A DNA stretch of 64,000 nucleotides, taken from NCBI RefSeq assembly GCF_026914265.1, contig NC_069126.1, positions 75,767,232 through 75,831,231 on the forward strand, in the 5' to 3' direction. The translations under genes and the position numbers were made by a program. The notes under the pieces were generated by a model that had not been told where the DNA came from, did not search any database, and worked only from the letters and a program-made list of their open reading frames with translations. This document shows positions 23,108-35,395 of this stretch, piece by piece (position 1 is the first letter of the stretch; each line of letters opens with the position of its first letter). The stretch comes from Mya arenaria (lineage: Eukaryota; Mollusca; Bivalvia; Myida; Myidae).

Positions 23108-24793
23108 GGCCAAATAAAAAATAGGTGCGTTTCAGGTAACACTGCCAAAAAAATAGGGTAGGTAGGTCGGAATATTTTTTTTTTTTTTTATATTTTATTT
23201 TTTTGAAATATTGATTTCAGTAACTGTTGACTCAGAAAGTAACAGAAATAAAAGTCATCAATTTTCAGGTTAACAGTAGTTTTTAAACATGTTCCATGCT
23301 TCAAAGGAAACATTCTTTATCTGGTTAAATACTTTGACAATGATGGTTGGATTTTAACTAAGTTATGGTACACCACTCTGCTATTATTTAAGACTTTCCA
23401 GAAACGGTTTTGCTTTTCTTTATGCACCCTTTTGCTTTCAATCACCTTCTGTAGAATGCTTACCTCCCTGTAACATAATTACATGAAGAGTGGGACAGCA
23501 AATTTACCATATAAGCCATCAGCCAAGGAAACCTCAATGCTGTCAAGAGGACCTGGGGGTTCAGGTTTGGAGAAAAAGTAACATGCAGGTTTTATTGCCA
23601 AAATTGCACACTTAAGTCTGACATATCAATCCGAAAGTCAGTATCTGACACATTTGTAACTGACAGGAAAATATAGTTCAAGAATTGAAATATACCTGCC
23701 ACACAAGCACAAACTACCCGTAATTCACCTTATAGTTCGGACAATCTAAAAATTCGGACATCCATTATTATTTTCAAAAATAATTTATTTTAGGTACCTA
23801 ATTTTCGGACACCCAAAGGACATCGATTGTAACTTTTACAGTTTCTAAGTCTCACAGACAAAAATTATTGATCTTTATCGTTACAATGCCTGGCTAGATT
23901 ACCTAACCGTATCACTGTGACAAGTTAGTTAGTTACTACCCATCCTAAACGATTTATTGCCTGTTGAAAAGGATGTGTGATATATTTAATGGAGGATTAG
24001 AAAACAACAAGGGCAATCAAGAGATAAAGAAAACACAGACATGACATGTTTGTAAAACGATCCGCCAATAAACTTTGAAACTTGTACCACACTTTTAATA
24101 TAGACTTTATGAAGCAATAATCGTACAGTAATACTCATTGTAACATCAATAGAACAATAAAAGTCAACACATTCAATGATACAGGTGACTATTGAATGTG
24201 ATGAATTAAAGTTAGAAATGCAATACTTAAGTTACAATCGAAAACACCACCAAGACACATTAATCCTGCATAACAATATCCATGCTCTCCATGAGATCCT
24301 CGTGGGTATAACTGAGAGTTATGTGACGTCACACAATGTGACTGTTTGATCTGAAGCCGATAAAAGGTGTTTATTCATTTCAATGCATGTATAAAATGGT
24401 GTTGAATGGGATTTTAATTAAATGATAAAGGAGTTACACTTATAGGCGTAATAACCGTTGATAACTACGGATATATTAATAAGCGGTAAAATGCAGACAT
24501 GAAGAAAACAGGCAGGTTTACCATACATGTAGATAAAATGTAAAAATGGTTATTTTCTATGAATTCGGAGAGCGAAAAATTAATTATTTTAAGGTGTCCG
24601 AACTCTAAGGTGAAGTACGGTAAATACATTCAGAAATCCAACTCTAATATTGTCAAATTTACGTACATACATTTCGTAACAAATGCTTTTCGTACCCAAA
24701 TCACATTTTTTTTCAGGGAAAAATAGGTTAGGGTCGGCGGGAAAAAATAGGGTCGGTCGGGTAACCTGAAACAGACCTATTTTTTATTTGGCC
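23108..24793. mobile_element. 1.69-kb inverted-repeat transposon with TTA target (Harbinger-like), non-autonomous
   Basis: Ends GGCCAAATAAAAAATAGG and its inverse, followed by inverted TTTCAGGTAAC and GGGTCGG motifs, flanked by TTA at 23105-23107 and 24794-24796. Units 1 and 2 have the empty site CGATTAGTTTGAT. A 3-bp TTA duplication fits PIF/Harbinger. A second transposon is nested at 23717-24620. On the minus strand two successive stop-free stretches of about 45-50 codons (near 23490-23640 and 23335-23490) look coding-like, possibly decayed transposase or captured host sequence; I recognise neither. Confidence 0.75.
23717..24620. mobile_element. Nested Tc1/mariner- or pogo-like MITE (about 0.9 kb)
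   Basis: Imperfect 28-bp inverted ends (left CCCGTAATTCACCTTATAG, right end inverse CCGTACTTCACCTTAGAG), each followed by TTCGGAC, and flanked by TA on both sides. No coding capacity. Inserted inside the Harbinger-like element, so it is younger. Confidence 0.65.
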
Positions 24794-25145
24794 TTAGTTT
24801 GATTTTCATACAAGTACAGTTAGTACTCTTATTTACTTGTAGTATTTAAAACGTCCGACTAAAATATTCCTAGTGCAGCATAATTACTGTATTATTGTAC
24901 TTTTAACATTCGTCATTTAAGTCCAAACCGCCGTTATCTTTATTACAATGAAATCAAGCCAAGTTTGTATTTTATATCTTAGCTGGGATCCCACAAAAAC
25001 GAAATACAGAAAATGCTGAAACTGTCCAATAGGCTTACACCGAAGAATAATATTGCGTAGCAAAATAGAGGTTTCTCAAAAGGAATTTCCTAAGGAGATT
25101 TTCGACGCAACGTTCAAGAATAGAATGATGTATTTTCTCAAGGAC
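24794..25145. other. A-type upstream flank continued, unit 3
   Basis: Colinear with 5320-5657. The open frame at 25053-25244 crosses the promoter and is not preserved in units 1 and 2. Confidence 0.5.
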
Positions 25146-25598
25146 TATTTAACAGTGAGCACACTTTGTGCGTACTCATTCAGAGCGAGAAGATACCTTG
25201 CAGACATAACTGTTGATAAAAATAACAGAAAAATAAAATTTTAATATTTGAGAGTGAAAATATTGGATCTTACAGACGATTATACAAAGGTATTCATATA
25301 TTATAATTTTATATATCTTTTCAGTGCTTTCTATTTCGACATTTGCCTCTGTTCAATATATTAATCATTAGTTATGAACTCCGTATTAACTTCTAATGAA
25401 AATAAAATAGTAAGTGAATATAATTTTGCTGCAATTGATCTCATTGTAGGTCTCATTAAAATATGTCAGCAACAAAGTAACACAGATTTAAAGCCAAAAT
25501 TGCACACCTCATTGTGACAAGACTGTAGCACACTTTGAATGTGGTGTCTGTTTTTAATATGTGGACCAACTAATAATCTAATGTTACTTATATTACAG
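25146..25598 (+). promoter_or_regulatory. Predicted promoter, 5' exon and intron of EEP-like copy 3
   Basis: TATTTAA at 25146-25152, donor AAAG|GTATTC (GT at 25290-25291) and acceptor TATATTACAG ending at 25598, five bases before the ATG. Same architecture as copy 1. Confidence 0.5.
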
Positions 25599-25603
25599 AA
25601 AAT

Positions 25604-26500
25604 ATGGGTCACGACAAGTTGTCTATCGTGAGCTTTAATTCGTCTCGAAAAGGACTGAATTCCTTGCCGGACGTCCACAGGAGCCCATATCTACAGAGAA
25701 TTCTCGAGGCTTCTGAGCCGGAAATTTGCCTATTGCCCGGTGATGACAAAACCGTGTCTATGAACTCGGTGAAAGGTTATGGACAATACAAGGTCCCATC
25801 TGCCGACGGGACAGTTCTGTTGTTTGACAACAACAGGGTTAGGATGAGAAGTCCCAACGTCAGTTTCAACACATTTGGGCCATTGCCTGGACTTGACATG
25901 GACAACATGGTTTGTCCTGGCGTGGAAGTTCTGTCATTGACACCTTCCGGGAACCAGTCGGTAGTCAAGGAATTTTCCATGGTCACATGGAAGTATACTA
26001 TGTCCACCGAAACCAAAGTCAAAATCGAGACTCTTGCCGAGAGCTTGATCTTGTTCTCACAGCGTCTGGCATTGTTGACGGGAAAGCCTGTTTTAGTTGG
26101 AGGGGAACTGACCATTGACCATGGATCCCTTAAAGAAATCGTAGGAAAGCTGTCGAAGGATGGTCAAGAAATGTTTCTATCAGGAGTCCAGCCTGAGATG
26201 GAAAAGCTTGGCTATCTGCCATCGATGGCAAAGGGATCGCTTCGAGATCAGCGTCATCTGTTCATGATGAACGTGTTTAAATGTAGCAGTGGCACGAACG
26301 GCTTAGGCCATAAGCGGAACGAAGCACTTGTTTCAGATTGTTTCATTGCATCTAAAGCTTTAGAGCTTACTGAAGCGAAGCTCGTCGATGTCGAGCAGGT
26401 AACTGGACGACAAATAAAAATGGAAATGCTTCGCAAGCACTGTCCCACGGAGACAAGCGTCCACATTCCGCAGCGACCACCAAGGCACCATGGTGGCTAA
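25604..26500 (+). CDS. Divergent EEP-fold-like protein, copy 3 (subfamily A, 298 aa, intact)
   Basis: Full-length paralog of copy 1 with the same ordered segments and the same substitutions at the expected catalytic motifs (PGDD, GGELT, SVH). It differs mainly by scattered substitutions such as NSLPDVH and EASEPE in the N-terminal third and GHKRNEA near residue 237. Start MGHDK follows the acceptor by five bases. AATAAA occurs at 26604-26609 and 27469-27474. From about residue 140 to 178 its DNA is almost identical to subfamily B copy 5, unlike the rest of the gene, which suggests gene conversion. No signal peptide. Confidence 0.75.
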   Translation: MGHDKLSIVSFNSSRKGLNSLPDVHRSPYLQRILEASEPEICLLPGDDKTVSMNSVKGYGQYKVPSADGTVLLFDNNRVRMRSPNVSFNTFGPLPGLDMDNMVCPGVEVLSLTPSGNQSVVKEFSMVTWKYTMSTETKVKIETLAESLILFSQRLALLTGKPVLVGGELTIDHGSLKEIVGKLSKDGQEMFLSGVQPEMEKLGYLPSMAKGSLRDQRHLFMMNVFKCSSGTNGLGHKRNEALVSDCFIASKALELTEAKLVDVEQVTGRQIKMEMLRKHCPTETSVHIPQRPPRHHGG

Positions 26501-28212
26501 GTGTTATGTATCGAAATATTTGGTCTGAACTGAATGGGGTATGAAACACTTATTTAAAGACTTGCTGACCAATTCGACTATGACAGTGTTTGAAAATTGT
26601 TGCAATAAAATAACAATACCGACGTTATTTTTTTTCTCATCGGATGCTCATTTGAAAGGTACTAATATGAAGAGTGCAATGGATCATACAGACGGGTGTT
26701 TGCCGTATGAAATGAAAAGGTATGCAAGCCCACATCTCCGAAATCTTCATTGTTGCAAAGGTTTTAAGGAATGAAATACAGTAAAACTGCTGAGTAATAG
26801 CGACACACATCTAAAGATGAATGAATGCTGACATCATTGACATCGGATGAGCTTTTGTTATCATGGAAACATTCATACAAAACCGACGAATATAACATAT
26901 ACAATACGGATTCAACGGTGTGCGAATGTCTTTTACCGTGAAATATTTTTTGAGTTGTATTATATTTAATGATTAAGTTTTGTAGATATAAACAATTGAA
27001 GTGGTTAACTTCTTTGATTATTTAAAATAGTAATTTACTTAAATTTGAGTGCAATGTTTACATTTCTTACTATAAGTTTGTTAACTGGAAAACCAGATTA
27101 GGCTATATGTATAAATAAATATGTTTTCTAAAAATAAACGAAACGAAAAGCTATAAATAGAAATACAGCTAATATCAATATGTCTGATAAAGGTGACGCA
27201 TTGTATGATGTTTCAAGCGCATATAACTATTTTTTGTAAAAATGTTTGAATACTTCCTTATGAAAATATGTATGAAAAAGATATTCAAAGTACATTTTTT
27301 ATAAGTTAAACAATGAAGTCTGCACTATAAATGTTATCTCATAAAACTTTTAATTTAAAGTTGTATTTTTGTTATACACCCACAGAGCGGATATTTATTA
27401 TGACTATGCTGTTGTTCAAAAGCAAGATTGTCTTTTTTTATAACATGCAATGTTTGTTTAAAATATCCAATAAAAGTGTATGACACAATCTGACTATTTC
27501 TGAATCCTCAATTTGTGCCCATAGACTGTAATTATTTATGTTGCGTCTGCCTATGCGACGACTTCGCTCCCGGTTGCAAATATACACATGTCGTTAGCCG
27601 TCACATAAGGTAGTTCATGTGTATACCAATGAATGACAATGTTTTTGATCCATTGTGAACCACAGAAACTTGAAGTCATATAAGTAATGGTCGAGTGTGA
27701 GTGTTCTTTGGTTTGATAGCGTTTTCCAAAGGATACAGTTCTTCTTGTATATTTGCATTTACGCTTAAATGTGACAAGACCTCACTCTCGCGAAACATTG
27801 TGCCAACGAGAGTGACTAATAAATTTTTGTAACAACAGGTTTCACAATCGTTGTAAAATAGATAAGTTTACACTTAACTTAAGTGAATAATAAGTGCCAA
27901 GGAATCGTCGGTCTTCGGGAAAAAGACCCATTTGCGAAATTCTTAATTTCTCAAAGGGAGTGCTAAAAGGACCGTTTATTCTGCCATCATTAACTTTTTT
28001 TTAAATTACATTCGCACTAATTGCTGCCGATTGTAATACAGAAATGCCTCTAAGGAGCTGCCCGGACCTGAATGGCATGCCCTAAACCGTTCGAACATAA
28101 AACGGTGTGAACCCTGTTTGGGTATAAAGCATGTAATGTTTTGTTGTATTTGAAATAACATTTTTTCGAGAAATAAATGTAAACGTTAGGTAGCAGACGA
28201 GAGCAAAACATA
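26501..28212. other. 3' region and A-type downstream spacer, unit 3
   Basis: No gene. Colinear with 7042-8837, including the roughly 170-bp flank (28028-28212) that recurs in the 37-bp array. A minus-strand frame at 28050-28244 is the single-copy counterpart of the array frames and is not a gene. Confidence 0.55.
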
Positions 28213-28258
28213 CCCATAGGTGGTAATAGTCTGACAAGATCCAAACCAAACCATACCT
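28213..28258. repeat. Single copy of the 37-bp repeat (unexpanded allele)
   Basis: About 1.2 diverged copies (GGTAATAGTCTGACAAGATC then CAAACCAAACC) between the same left flank and the same right flank (ACGCCGTGCAC) that bracket the giant array at 35396-45139. Confidence 0.75.
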
Positions 28259-30040
28259 CTATTATACGCCGTGCACTTAGAGTTGAAAAGTGAAAACATA
28301 CTATCGGATACCTTACGCGGGTGAGATACTAGTTATCTGCGGCCAGTAAATAAATGGTACAAAAAATAACGCGGAATGAATCGTTCTGATGCAAAGATTT
28401 CATTTTCAAATTTGCTCGCTTTTATAATAAACCACACTAAAGTCTGATCCACAACCACCTTATAGTGTTTAACAGCACGGAAATCACATACAAAGTTACT
28501 AAAAGCACGACAAAACTGCTGATAATATGTGCAAAAACGGAGGAGAGAAAATGCTTCTTAAAACTGAGCCAATAACTGCCGGTAACGTATTGTGTGGCTG
28601 ATTGTTTTCCAACTTGTTCTGGCGTGTTGGCGCGTCGTCGCAAAGTGAACACACAAGAAAGACACATTTAGTATTTGTCTACTTGGCTCCCTATATACAT
28701 ATTGTTGTCGTGATGTCGTCAACAAAACTCCAACACTCAAGACAGACAACATAATAGCGCATCGTTGACCTTATTTTGTCGTCCAGGCACCAGATGGTGA
28801 ACTACCGATATCGGTCACTATAGAAACGGATTTGAATGTCCATAAATGACGATGGGGCACCGACGGCAGAGATATCAGGGAGCAGCAATAAACACATTTC
28901 CTAAAATGTCCAAAAACCAATTTTACTACTAGTACATGTATGTCAAATTTGTGTCATGCTTTCTCGCGTGAGGCTAAATATCCTGTTATCTTCAAGGCCG
29001 GCGAGTTACGCCCTTTTCAACCATGAAACCGTGCAGCAAATATACTACTTGCAAATATTCCGAGTTTATTCAATTTTCAAGTCACTTTTTTTCATTTTAA
29101 TTCAATATAAAAAAATTCGCGGCCCATTCTAATAGATGTTGGAGTTTTGAATGACTGTTGTTGTTTTCTATAATGCTGCTGGTACGCTCGCCAAAGGCAT
29201 AGAGTAGATTTGCATTTGTGTATTTTTTGGAGAAAAAAAAAACACAATGCACTACCAATTTACAGCCCGAACAAACCAAAATACAAGGACGTTCGAACAA
29301 TGAAACTTGAGTTTGGCCTTTCAATATCGCTGGCTCGACAAAAATAAACAAACACATGAAGAATCGTTTTGTGATTTCGTCCGTTTCAAATGAAAATAAA
29401 AAATAAAACGGGCGCCAAATTATACAAAAGAATGACGAGAAGAGGGCGAAACGAAAAAAATGTATTGCGGCATATTACCTAGTTATTTCGCAGAATATTG
29501 TCGATTTTAATCGGTCCTAATATTACAATTCGATACGGCGAATTAAATGGTATGAGGCCGTATTCAATGACCTCATTAGATCTGACTACAGTTTAAGAAA
29601 ATAACCAGAGTGTTTTGATTGGACAGTAAGTATGACTGGCCAATAGGCCGAAAAGAATAATGAGGCATATGAGTTTCTAAGAATAAGGATAAGAATAACA
29701 TGAACTACTTCCCTGCAGGTCAGTACCGAGATCGCACCGATGAGGGTTTAATAACATCTTAAAAAGGCGGCGTGTGTTTTGTAGGCTGCAGATGATGAAA
29801 GTCTGACATGGAAAACACTTTCTAGTTCAACAGATTATGTTTGATGTTCAGTTAGTTCTAGGTATTCAATTCAAGTGTTTGCAAGTTGTGTTCTAACTCT
29901 TAAGAATCGTTTTAACCCAAACAAAATAAATTTTCTCTCTTTTGCTGCAATTTTTGGGAGAATTCCCCCTTTCCAACGTTATGTGCACATTACCCACACT
30001 CCTTGCATTCTTTAAGGGACAAACTACCTTTAAGCTCGAA
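28259..30040. other. Right flank of unit 3, duplicated around 45140-47000
   Basis: 28260-28860 matches 45140-45745 and 29560-30040 matches about 46525-47020. Minus-strand open frames at 28437-28667 (with a hydrophobic stretch near residues 43-63) and 28558-28752 are frameshifted relative to one another in the second copy, so coding status is doubtful. 28870-29560 holds nothing I recognise. Confidence 0.5.
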
Positions 30041-31791
30041 CGATGTTAATAAAAAAAGGTAGCAATTGGATGTATTTGTTTTTAAAATACACTATCATTT
30101 CAATTGTTTAGAAACAATGGGGGTAATGGGGGTAACTGATTATCTTTCTGATTCGCAAATAATATCATCTCGTTTGCACAATTTAGAAATCTGCATCGAT
30201 ACAGCTTTCAACGACCCCTCCCTACCCACACACACAAAAAGAAAAGAAAAAAGATGTGCTAATGCACGCCAATACGAACGTGAAGGGTTATTATTTTAGG
30301 ACACTAGGCCGATTGTTGCAAAATTGGTAGAGTTAACAACGTTGTTAGCGTCATCATGGTTTACTTTCAATTCTGAACTGCTCTGGAAATATAATTGACA
30401 CATTTGTGATCTGCAGTGTTTCCTTACAAAAGTTCAGACATCATCTTCAGCTGTACTTGCTTTATTTCTATATATAAGCATTGTATCAAATATTTCACGT
30501 TTTAAAGTTTAACAACGATGTCGTTAATCACGTTGTTAATTTGAACAAGGTTATAAACAGTCGGACCATTAGCTCCCAACTATCTCATCAATCCATACGC
30601 TATTTATATGAGAGCTGTGTTACTTATACATGTACATGTACAATATATATTCATGAAATAAAGCAAGCTTAATCTTAACAGAACGCGAAAATCTAAAAAA
30701 ACTGCCTTTAAATGCTTTGAACAGTTTAATGAAGTTAATGAACGTCACTTTATAAGCCAATGGTGTTTAAAATATTTTTATTTTACTTAAATGGTTTCTT
30801 ACTATGGACACATTTCTTATTTTGAAAGTTCTACGATAGTTGATATTGAGTGAACTAGTTTCTATTGTATGTATTTTGTTTGATAACAAATGTTAGGTTT
30901 ATCAAACTCGGGAAGATAAACAGATAAAGACGCACGGGCAGCGCATTGCGTAGACTGATTTTCTATTTATAGAAGATAGATCATACTTATAACGTAAATT
31001 CCACTCCATGTCTATTTATAACAAGTATAACCTTGACTTTTCACGGAATCAAACGGCTTTTGGAAAATCCTCATTGTTGTTATTAATCACGTAAACAGCC
31101 GTCAATTAACGACGCATGAACCCATTCGTTTGTTTCAAAGGTTTAGTTTATACGTTCTCAATTGACATGAAATGTGAAACGGTAGATTTTGCATTTGCTA
31201 TAAAATTTTTTAAAGAAATGTGACTTTTTCCACTAGAGCTTTATCAGGTTTACATTAATAATGATCAAAGTTTAAATATCCATATAAAACAAATATATCA
31301 TTGTAATAATAGTTCATCGTGTTATTGGAACTGCCGAATTTAATAAATCTGCTTCAACACATCTACTAAATAACTGACAAATGCATATATCTTTCATATG
31401 GTAAGTGGTAACACGAATCTTATTACGTTAACCAGTTAGTAAGTTACTTATTAAGTGGAATTCGCAAACCATAACTAGATAACCTGTTAATGTTGTACAG
31501 CTAAAAAGGTAAAAGGTGGCAGTTCCGGGCACCTTCAATCCTGTTTTTAGTCGTATGATATTTATCTAACCAAAAAAGTAACGCGAATATTAACGAGTTA
31601 GCTAGATAATTATCGCGAAAATTAAATGGTTAACACGAAACAATTCGCGAACGGTAACTGGTTATCATACGGCAGTTAAATGCCACCATACTTTCAGTAT
31701 GCATTTTACATTACAGTTCAATTTTAACATCACTACAGTCCGTATTGTGTATTCATCTACATTATGTTCCTGTCAACATATCGTTATTTAA
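30041..31791. other. B-type upstream flank of unit 4
   Basis: Colinear with 48829-50760 (unit 5) and, in part, 60434-61195 (unit 6), not with units 1-3. Includes a shared C/A-rich stretch near 30210 that became a long C-then-A tract in unit 5. No gene. Confidence 0.6.
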
Positions 31792-32270
31792 AGGTACTCG
31801 CTCATGTTTTTGTAACAAAAATTAGTTTTCCCGGTCATGAATCTGAAAACACTTATTTTATTATTATTTAACTCCATGAAATCGAAATTACAGAAAACAA
31901 ATAGGATTATGTTATACTGATAGTATTTTTGGGCTTCGTGGGGTACGAACCCACGTCGTTAAAGTAAAGAAAACAAAACTGTAGGCCTTCTCGGACACCA
32001 AAAGTTAAACAGTTCTAGATATTTCGACGATTTAATACGACATTAATAATTTCACGTGATAACGTCAACCTATAATGCAACAATGAAATCGATGAAACCC
32101 GTTAGTAACGGTATTGAAAAGTGTGGTCTTCAAAGGCGATAATTGAGAAAATATCAACGTTCGCAGTAAGGTTAAAGTTTTTGGAATTTTAGTTTAAACA
32201 CTCCTTATGATTTGCCACGGTTTATTTCGTAATTAAAAAAGTGCATTTTACAAACCATGCGCGAGTACCT
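31792..32270. mobile_element. 479-bp MITE with TTAA target, containing a tRNA-like segment
   Basis: Inverted ends AGGTACTCGC(T/G)CATG, flanked by TTAA at 31788-31791 and 32271-32274; units 5 and 6 have the empty TTTAAGGCAAC site. TTAA duplication is characteristic of piggyBac-type mobilisation. On the minus strand 31931-32000 reads like a tRNA: TGGTGTCCGAGAAGG (A box) and GGGTTCGTACCCC (B box), with a longer gap between them. Confidence 0.7.
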
Positions 32271-32507
32271 TTAAGGCAACAACGTTAATATTAGAAAAAT
32301 ATCACATCATGCTTTAAGACGGGATCCCACAGAACGTTATGCAGTAAAAATTGCGTCTGTGATAACACATTTCATTGCACAACATACGTGTAAAATTGCA
32401 TTAGCACACTTCATTGTGACTTAAATTCCAGCACACTTCGAATGTGGTGTCTGTTTTTAATATGTCGACGAACTAAATAGTCTAATATTACTAATATTAT
32501 AGAAAAC
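32271..32507. other. Recombinant 5' region of EEP-like copy 4
   Basis: B-type sequence runs to about 32390 (CACAACATACGTG) and then joins A-type intron sequence (TTGCATTAGCACACTTC). The TATTTAA box, 5' exon and splice donor that should lie between are missing. The acceptor is ATATTATAG instead of ATATTACAG. Confidence 0.6.
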
Positions 32508-33404
32508 ATGGGACACGACAAACTGTCAATCGTGAGCTTTAATTCGTCTCGAAAAGGACTGAGCTCCTTGCCAAACTCCCACAGGAGTCCATACCTAGAG
32601 AGAATTATCGAGTGTTCTGCGCCGGAAATTTGCCTATTGCCCGGTGATGACAAAGCCGTGTCTATGAACGCGGTAATGGGTTACATACAATACAAGGTTC
32701 CATCTGCCGACGGGAAAGTTCTGTTGTTTGAAAACAGCAGGGTTAGGATGAAAAGTCCCAACGTCAGTTTGAACACATTTGGGCCATTGCCTGGACTTGA
32801 CATGAACAACATTGTTTGTCCTGGCGTGGAAGTTCTGTCATTGCCACCTTCTGAGAACCAGTCGGTAGTCAAGGAATTGTCCATAGTGACATGGACGTAT
32901 ACTATGTCCACCGAAATATAGGCCAAAATCGAGACTCTTGCCGAGAGCTTGATCTTGTTCTCACAGCGTCTGGCATGGTTGACGGGAAAGCCAGTTTTAG
33001 TTAGAGGGGAACTGACCATTGACCATGGATCCCTTAAAGAAATCGTAGGAAAGCTGTCGAAGGATGGTCAAGAAATGTTTCTATCAGGAGTCCAGCCAGA
33101 GATGGAAAAGCTTGGCTATCTGCCATCGATGACAAAGGGGTCGCTTCGAGATCAGCGTCATCTATTCATGATGAACGTGTTTAAATGTAGCAGCGACACG
33201 AACGGCTTTGGTCAGAAGCTGAACGAAGCACTTGTTTCAGATTGCTTCATTGCATCTAAAGCTCTGGAGCTTACTGAAGCGAAGCTCGTCGATATCGAAC
33301 AGATAACTGGACGACAAATAACAATGAAAATGCTTCGCAAGCACTGTCCCACGGAGACAAGCGTCCACATTCCGCAACGTCCACCAAGGCACCATGGTGG
33401 CTAA
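32508..33404 (+). pseudogene. EEP-like copy 4 with one in-frame stop (subfamily A)
   Basis: Full length at 897 bp with no indel, but codon 138 is TAG (ATATAGGCC where copy 3 has ACCAAAGTC), stopping the protein before the helix and GGELT strand. Further changes (GYIQ, KVLLFENS, VRGELT) are found only here. With its core promoter and 5' exon also missing, this looks like a recently silenced gene. A readthrough product is possible but nothing supports it. Confidence 0.8.
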
Positions 33405-35395
33405 GTGAGATGTATCGAACAAATTTGGACGAATGGTTGATTTGGACTGAATTGCATATGGAACTCTTATTTAAAAAATGCTGACCAAAGGTGACTATGA
33501 TAGTGTTTGAGAATTGTTGGAATAAAATAACAGTATCGACGTTAAAGATTTGTCATTGGATGTTTCATTCGTAAGTTACTGAAATGAAGAGTTCATGAAA
33601 TGATAAAGACGAGAGCTAGCAGTATGAAATGGAAAGGTAATCGAGCCCTCACCTCTGAAATCTTTATTGCTGCAAAGGTCATTAAGAATTGAATTGCAGC
33701 CAAACGGCTGAATAATAGCAACACACATCTGCAGACGGATGAATGCAATCAATATTGACATAGGATGAGCTTTTGTTATCGTTTCATGACACCATTCATA
33801 CAAAACCGACGAGTAATAACGAGTTCAACCGTTTGCGAATGTCTTGTACTGTGAAATATTTTAAGATTTTTTTTTATATTTAATGATTTTTATATTCATA
33901 ATCAAACAATTGAAGTGGTTATCTTTTTTAATTATGTAAAATATCAATTGACTTTAATTTGAGTGCAATGTTGTTAATTGTAATACAGATTGTATCACCT
34001 TATAAAGGTGGTGGATTGTTTAATGTTTCAAGTACATTCAACTATTTCTTGCAATACTGATTTTGAAATATGCCATATGATTATATGTTTGAATACGATA
34101 TACAAAGTGAACATTTATAAGGCCAATATAGTACATAAAGTTGTATGTATTGTATTCATCCGCAGAGCTGTTATTTATTATTTGTTATTGTAATAATTTT
34201 GTCTATAACATCCAATGTTAGTTTAAAATTTTCAATAAAAGTGTATGACATAATCTGACTATTTCTGAATCCTCAATTTGCGCCCATACACTGTATTAAC
34301 TTATGAATAAATGAAATATTTAAAGATGTTAACAGGTCGTCGACGTGATATATACGTTACGGGGTTGGTAGGTGACCCGATAGGAGATATACGGGGCGCA
34401 AGAAACAATATTCAGGTTCGAGCTTCGCTCTCACCCGACATGGTTTCCTTTGCCACGTATATCCCATATCAGGTCACATACTAACCCCGTAACTTATAAT
34501 GTTGCGTTAATTTGCTAAACATTCGAATACTCCGCAATTTTGCCCTCGGTTTTAAATATACCCACGCAGGAAAGTTTCCCCAAGTATATATTTTGGACTA
34601 TTTTATATGGAACTTGAGAAGGAAAAAAATGCCAATAGTTAGTGTTGACTATTGTTTTAAGTAAATTAAAAATAGTGATACGCTAATATTACGAACGTAT
34701 GATATACATAGAAGATCTCAAATATATACATAGAGGATCTCAAATGAGTGTTTATTTAGTATACAATTTATTAAACGAGTTCATTTAAAAACGATAAAAA
34801 CGAGGCTTTGCCGTCGTTTGCGCCACATAAGGCATTTAATGTGTTTACCAACGACTGACAATGATTTGTTCCATTGTGAACAACAGAACTTTGAAGTCAT
34901 TTAAGGAATGGTCGAGTGTTCTTTGGTTTGATAAGGTTTCCCAAAGGATACAGAGGAATAATCAAGGGTACAACTCGCGCTGAAAGTCAGATTTCTGTCA
35001 ATGGTAATATTCCCGTTTACTTCCCGAGCAAATTAAAATCCCTATAGGTTAATTGGAAGCAATATGAAAGCTGATTTAATGTCTGAAAGCTGATTTTGCT
35101 ATAAATGACATATATACGTGATACCCTTATCAATTCTTCTTGTAGATTTGCATTTACGCTTGCATGTGACAAGACCACACTCTCGCAAAACGTCGTGCCG
35201 ACGAGAGTGACTTACATAATTTTGTAACAATAGGTTTCACATTCGTTGTAAAATAAATAAGTTATACTTAACTTACACCGTCGATCTTCGGGAAAAGACC
35301 CATTTGCGAAATTCATAATTTCTCAAAGGGAGTGTTGAAAGTACCGCCCATTCTGCCATCATTAACGTTAGGTAACAGGCGAGAGAAAAAACAAA
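33405..35395. other. 3' region and A-type downstream spacer, unit 4
   Basis: No gene. AATAAA at 33521-33526 and 34234-34239. A fold-back element lies at 34353-34492. Just before the array, CATTAAC joins directly to GTTAGGTAACAGG: the 170-bp flank present here in units 1 and 3 is deleted, with AAC microhomology at the join. Confidence 0.55.
34353..34492. mobile_element. Fold-back MITE-like element, 140 bp
   Basis: GTTACGGGGTTGGTAGGTGA and its imperfect inverse at the right end form arms of about 50 bp. Absent from units 1-3 at this point. Confidence 0.6.

Noticed and set aside
28437-28752. Minus-strand membrane-protein gene in the unit 3 right flank
   Set aside because: Its duplicate at 45205-45627 has a one-base length difference that switches frame and no shared reading frame survives; kept only as a note on the segment.
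31931-32000. Functional tRNA gene on the minus strand
   Set aside because: Pol III boxes are visible but a complete acceptor stem and anticodon arm are not; it is inside a MITE.
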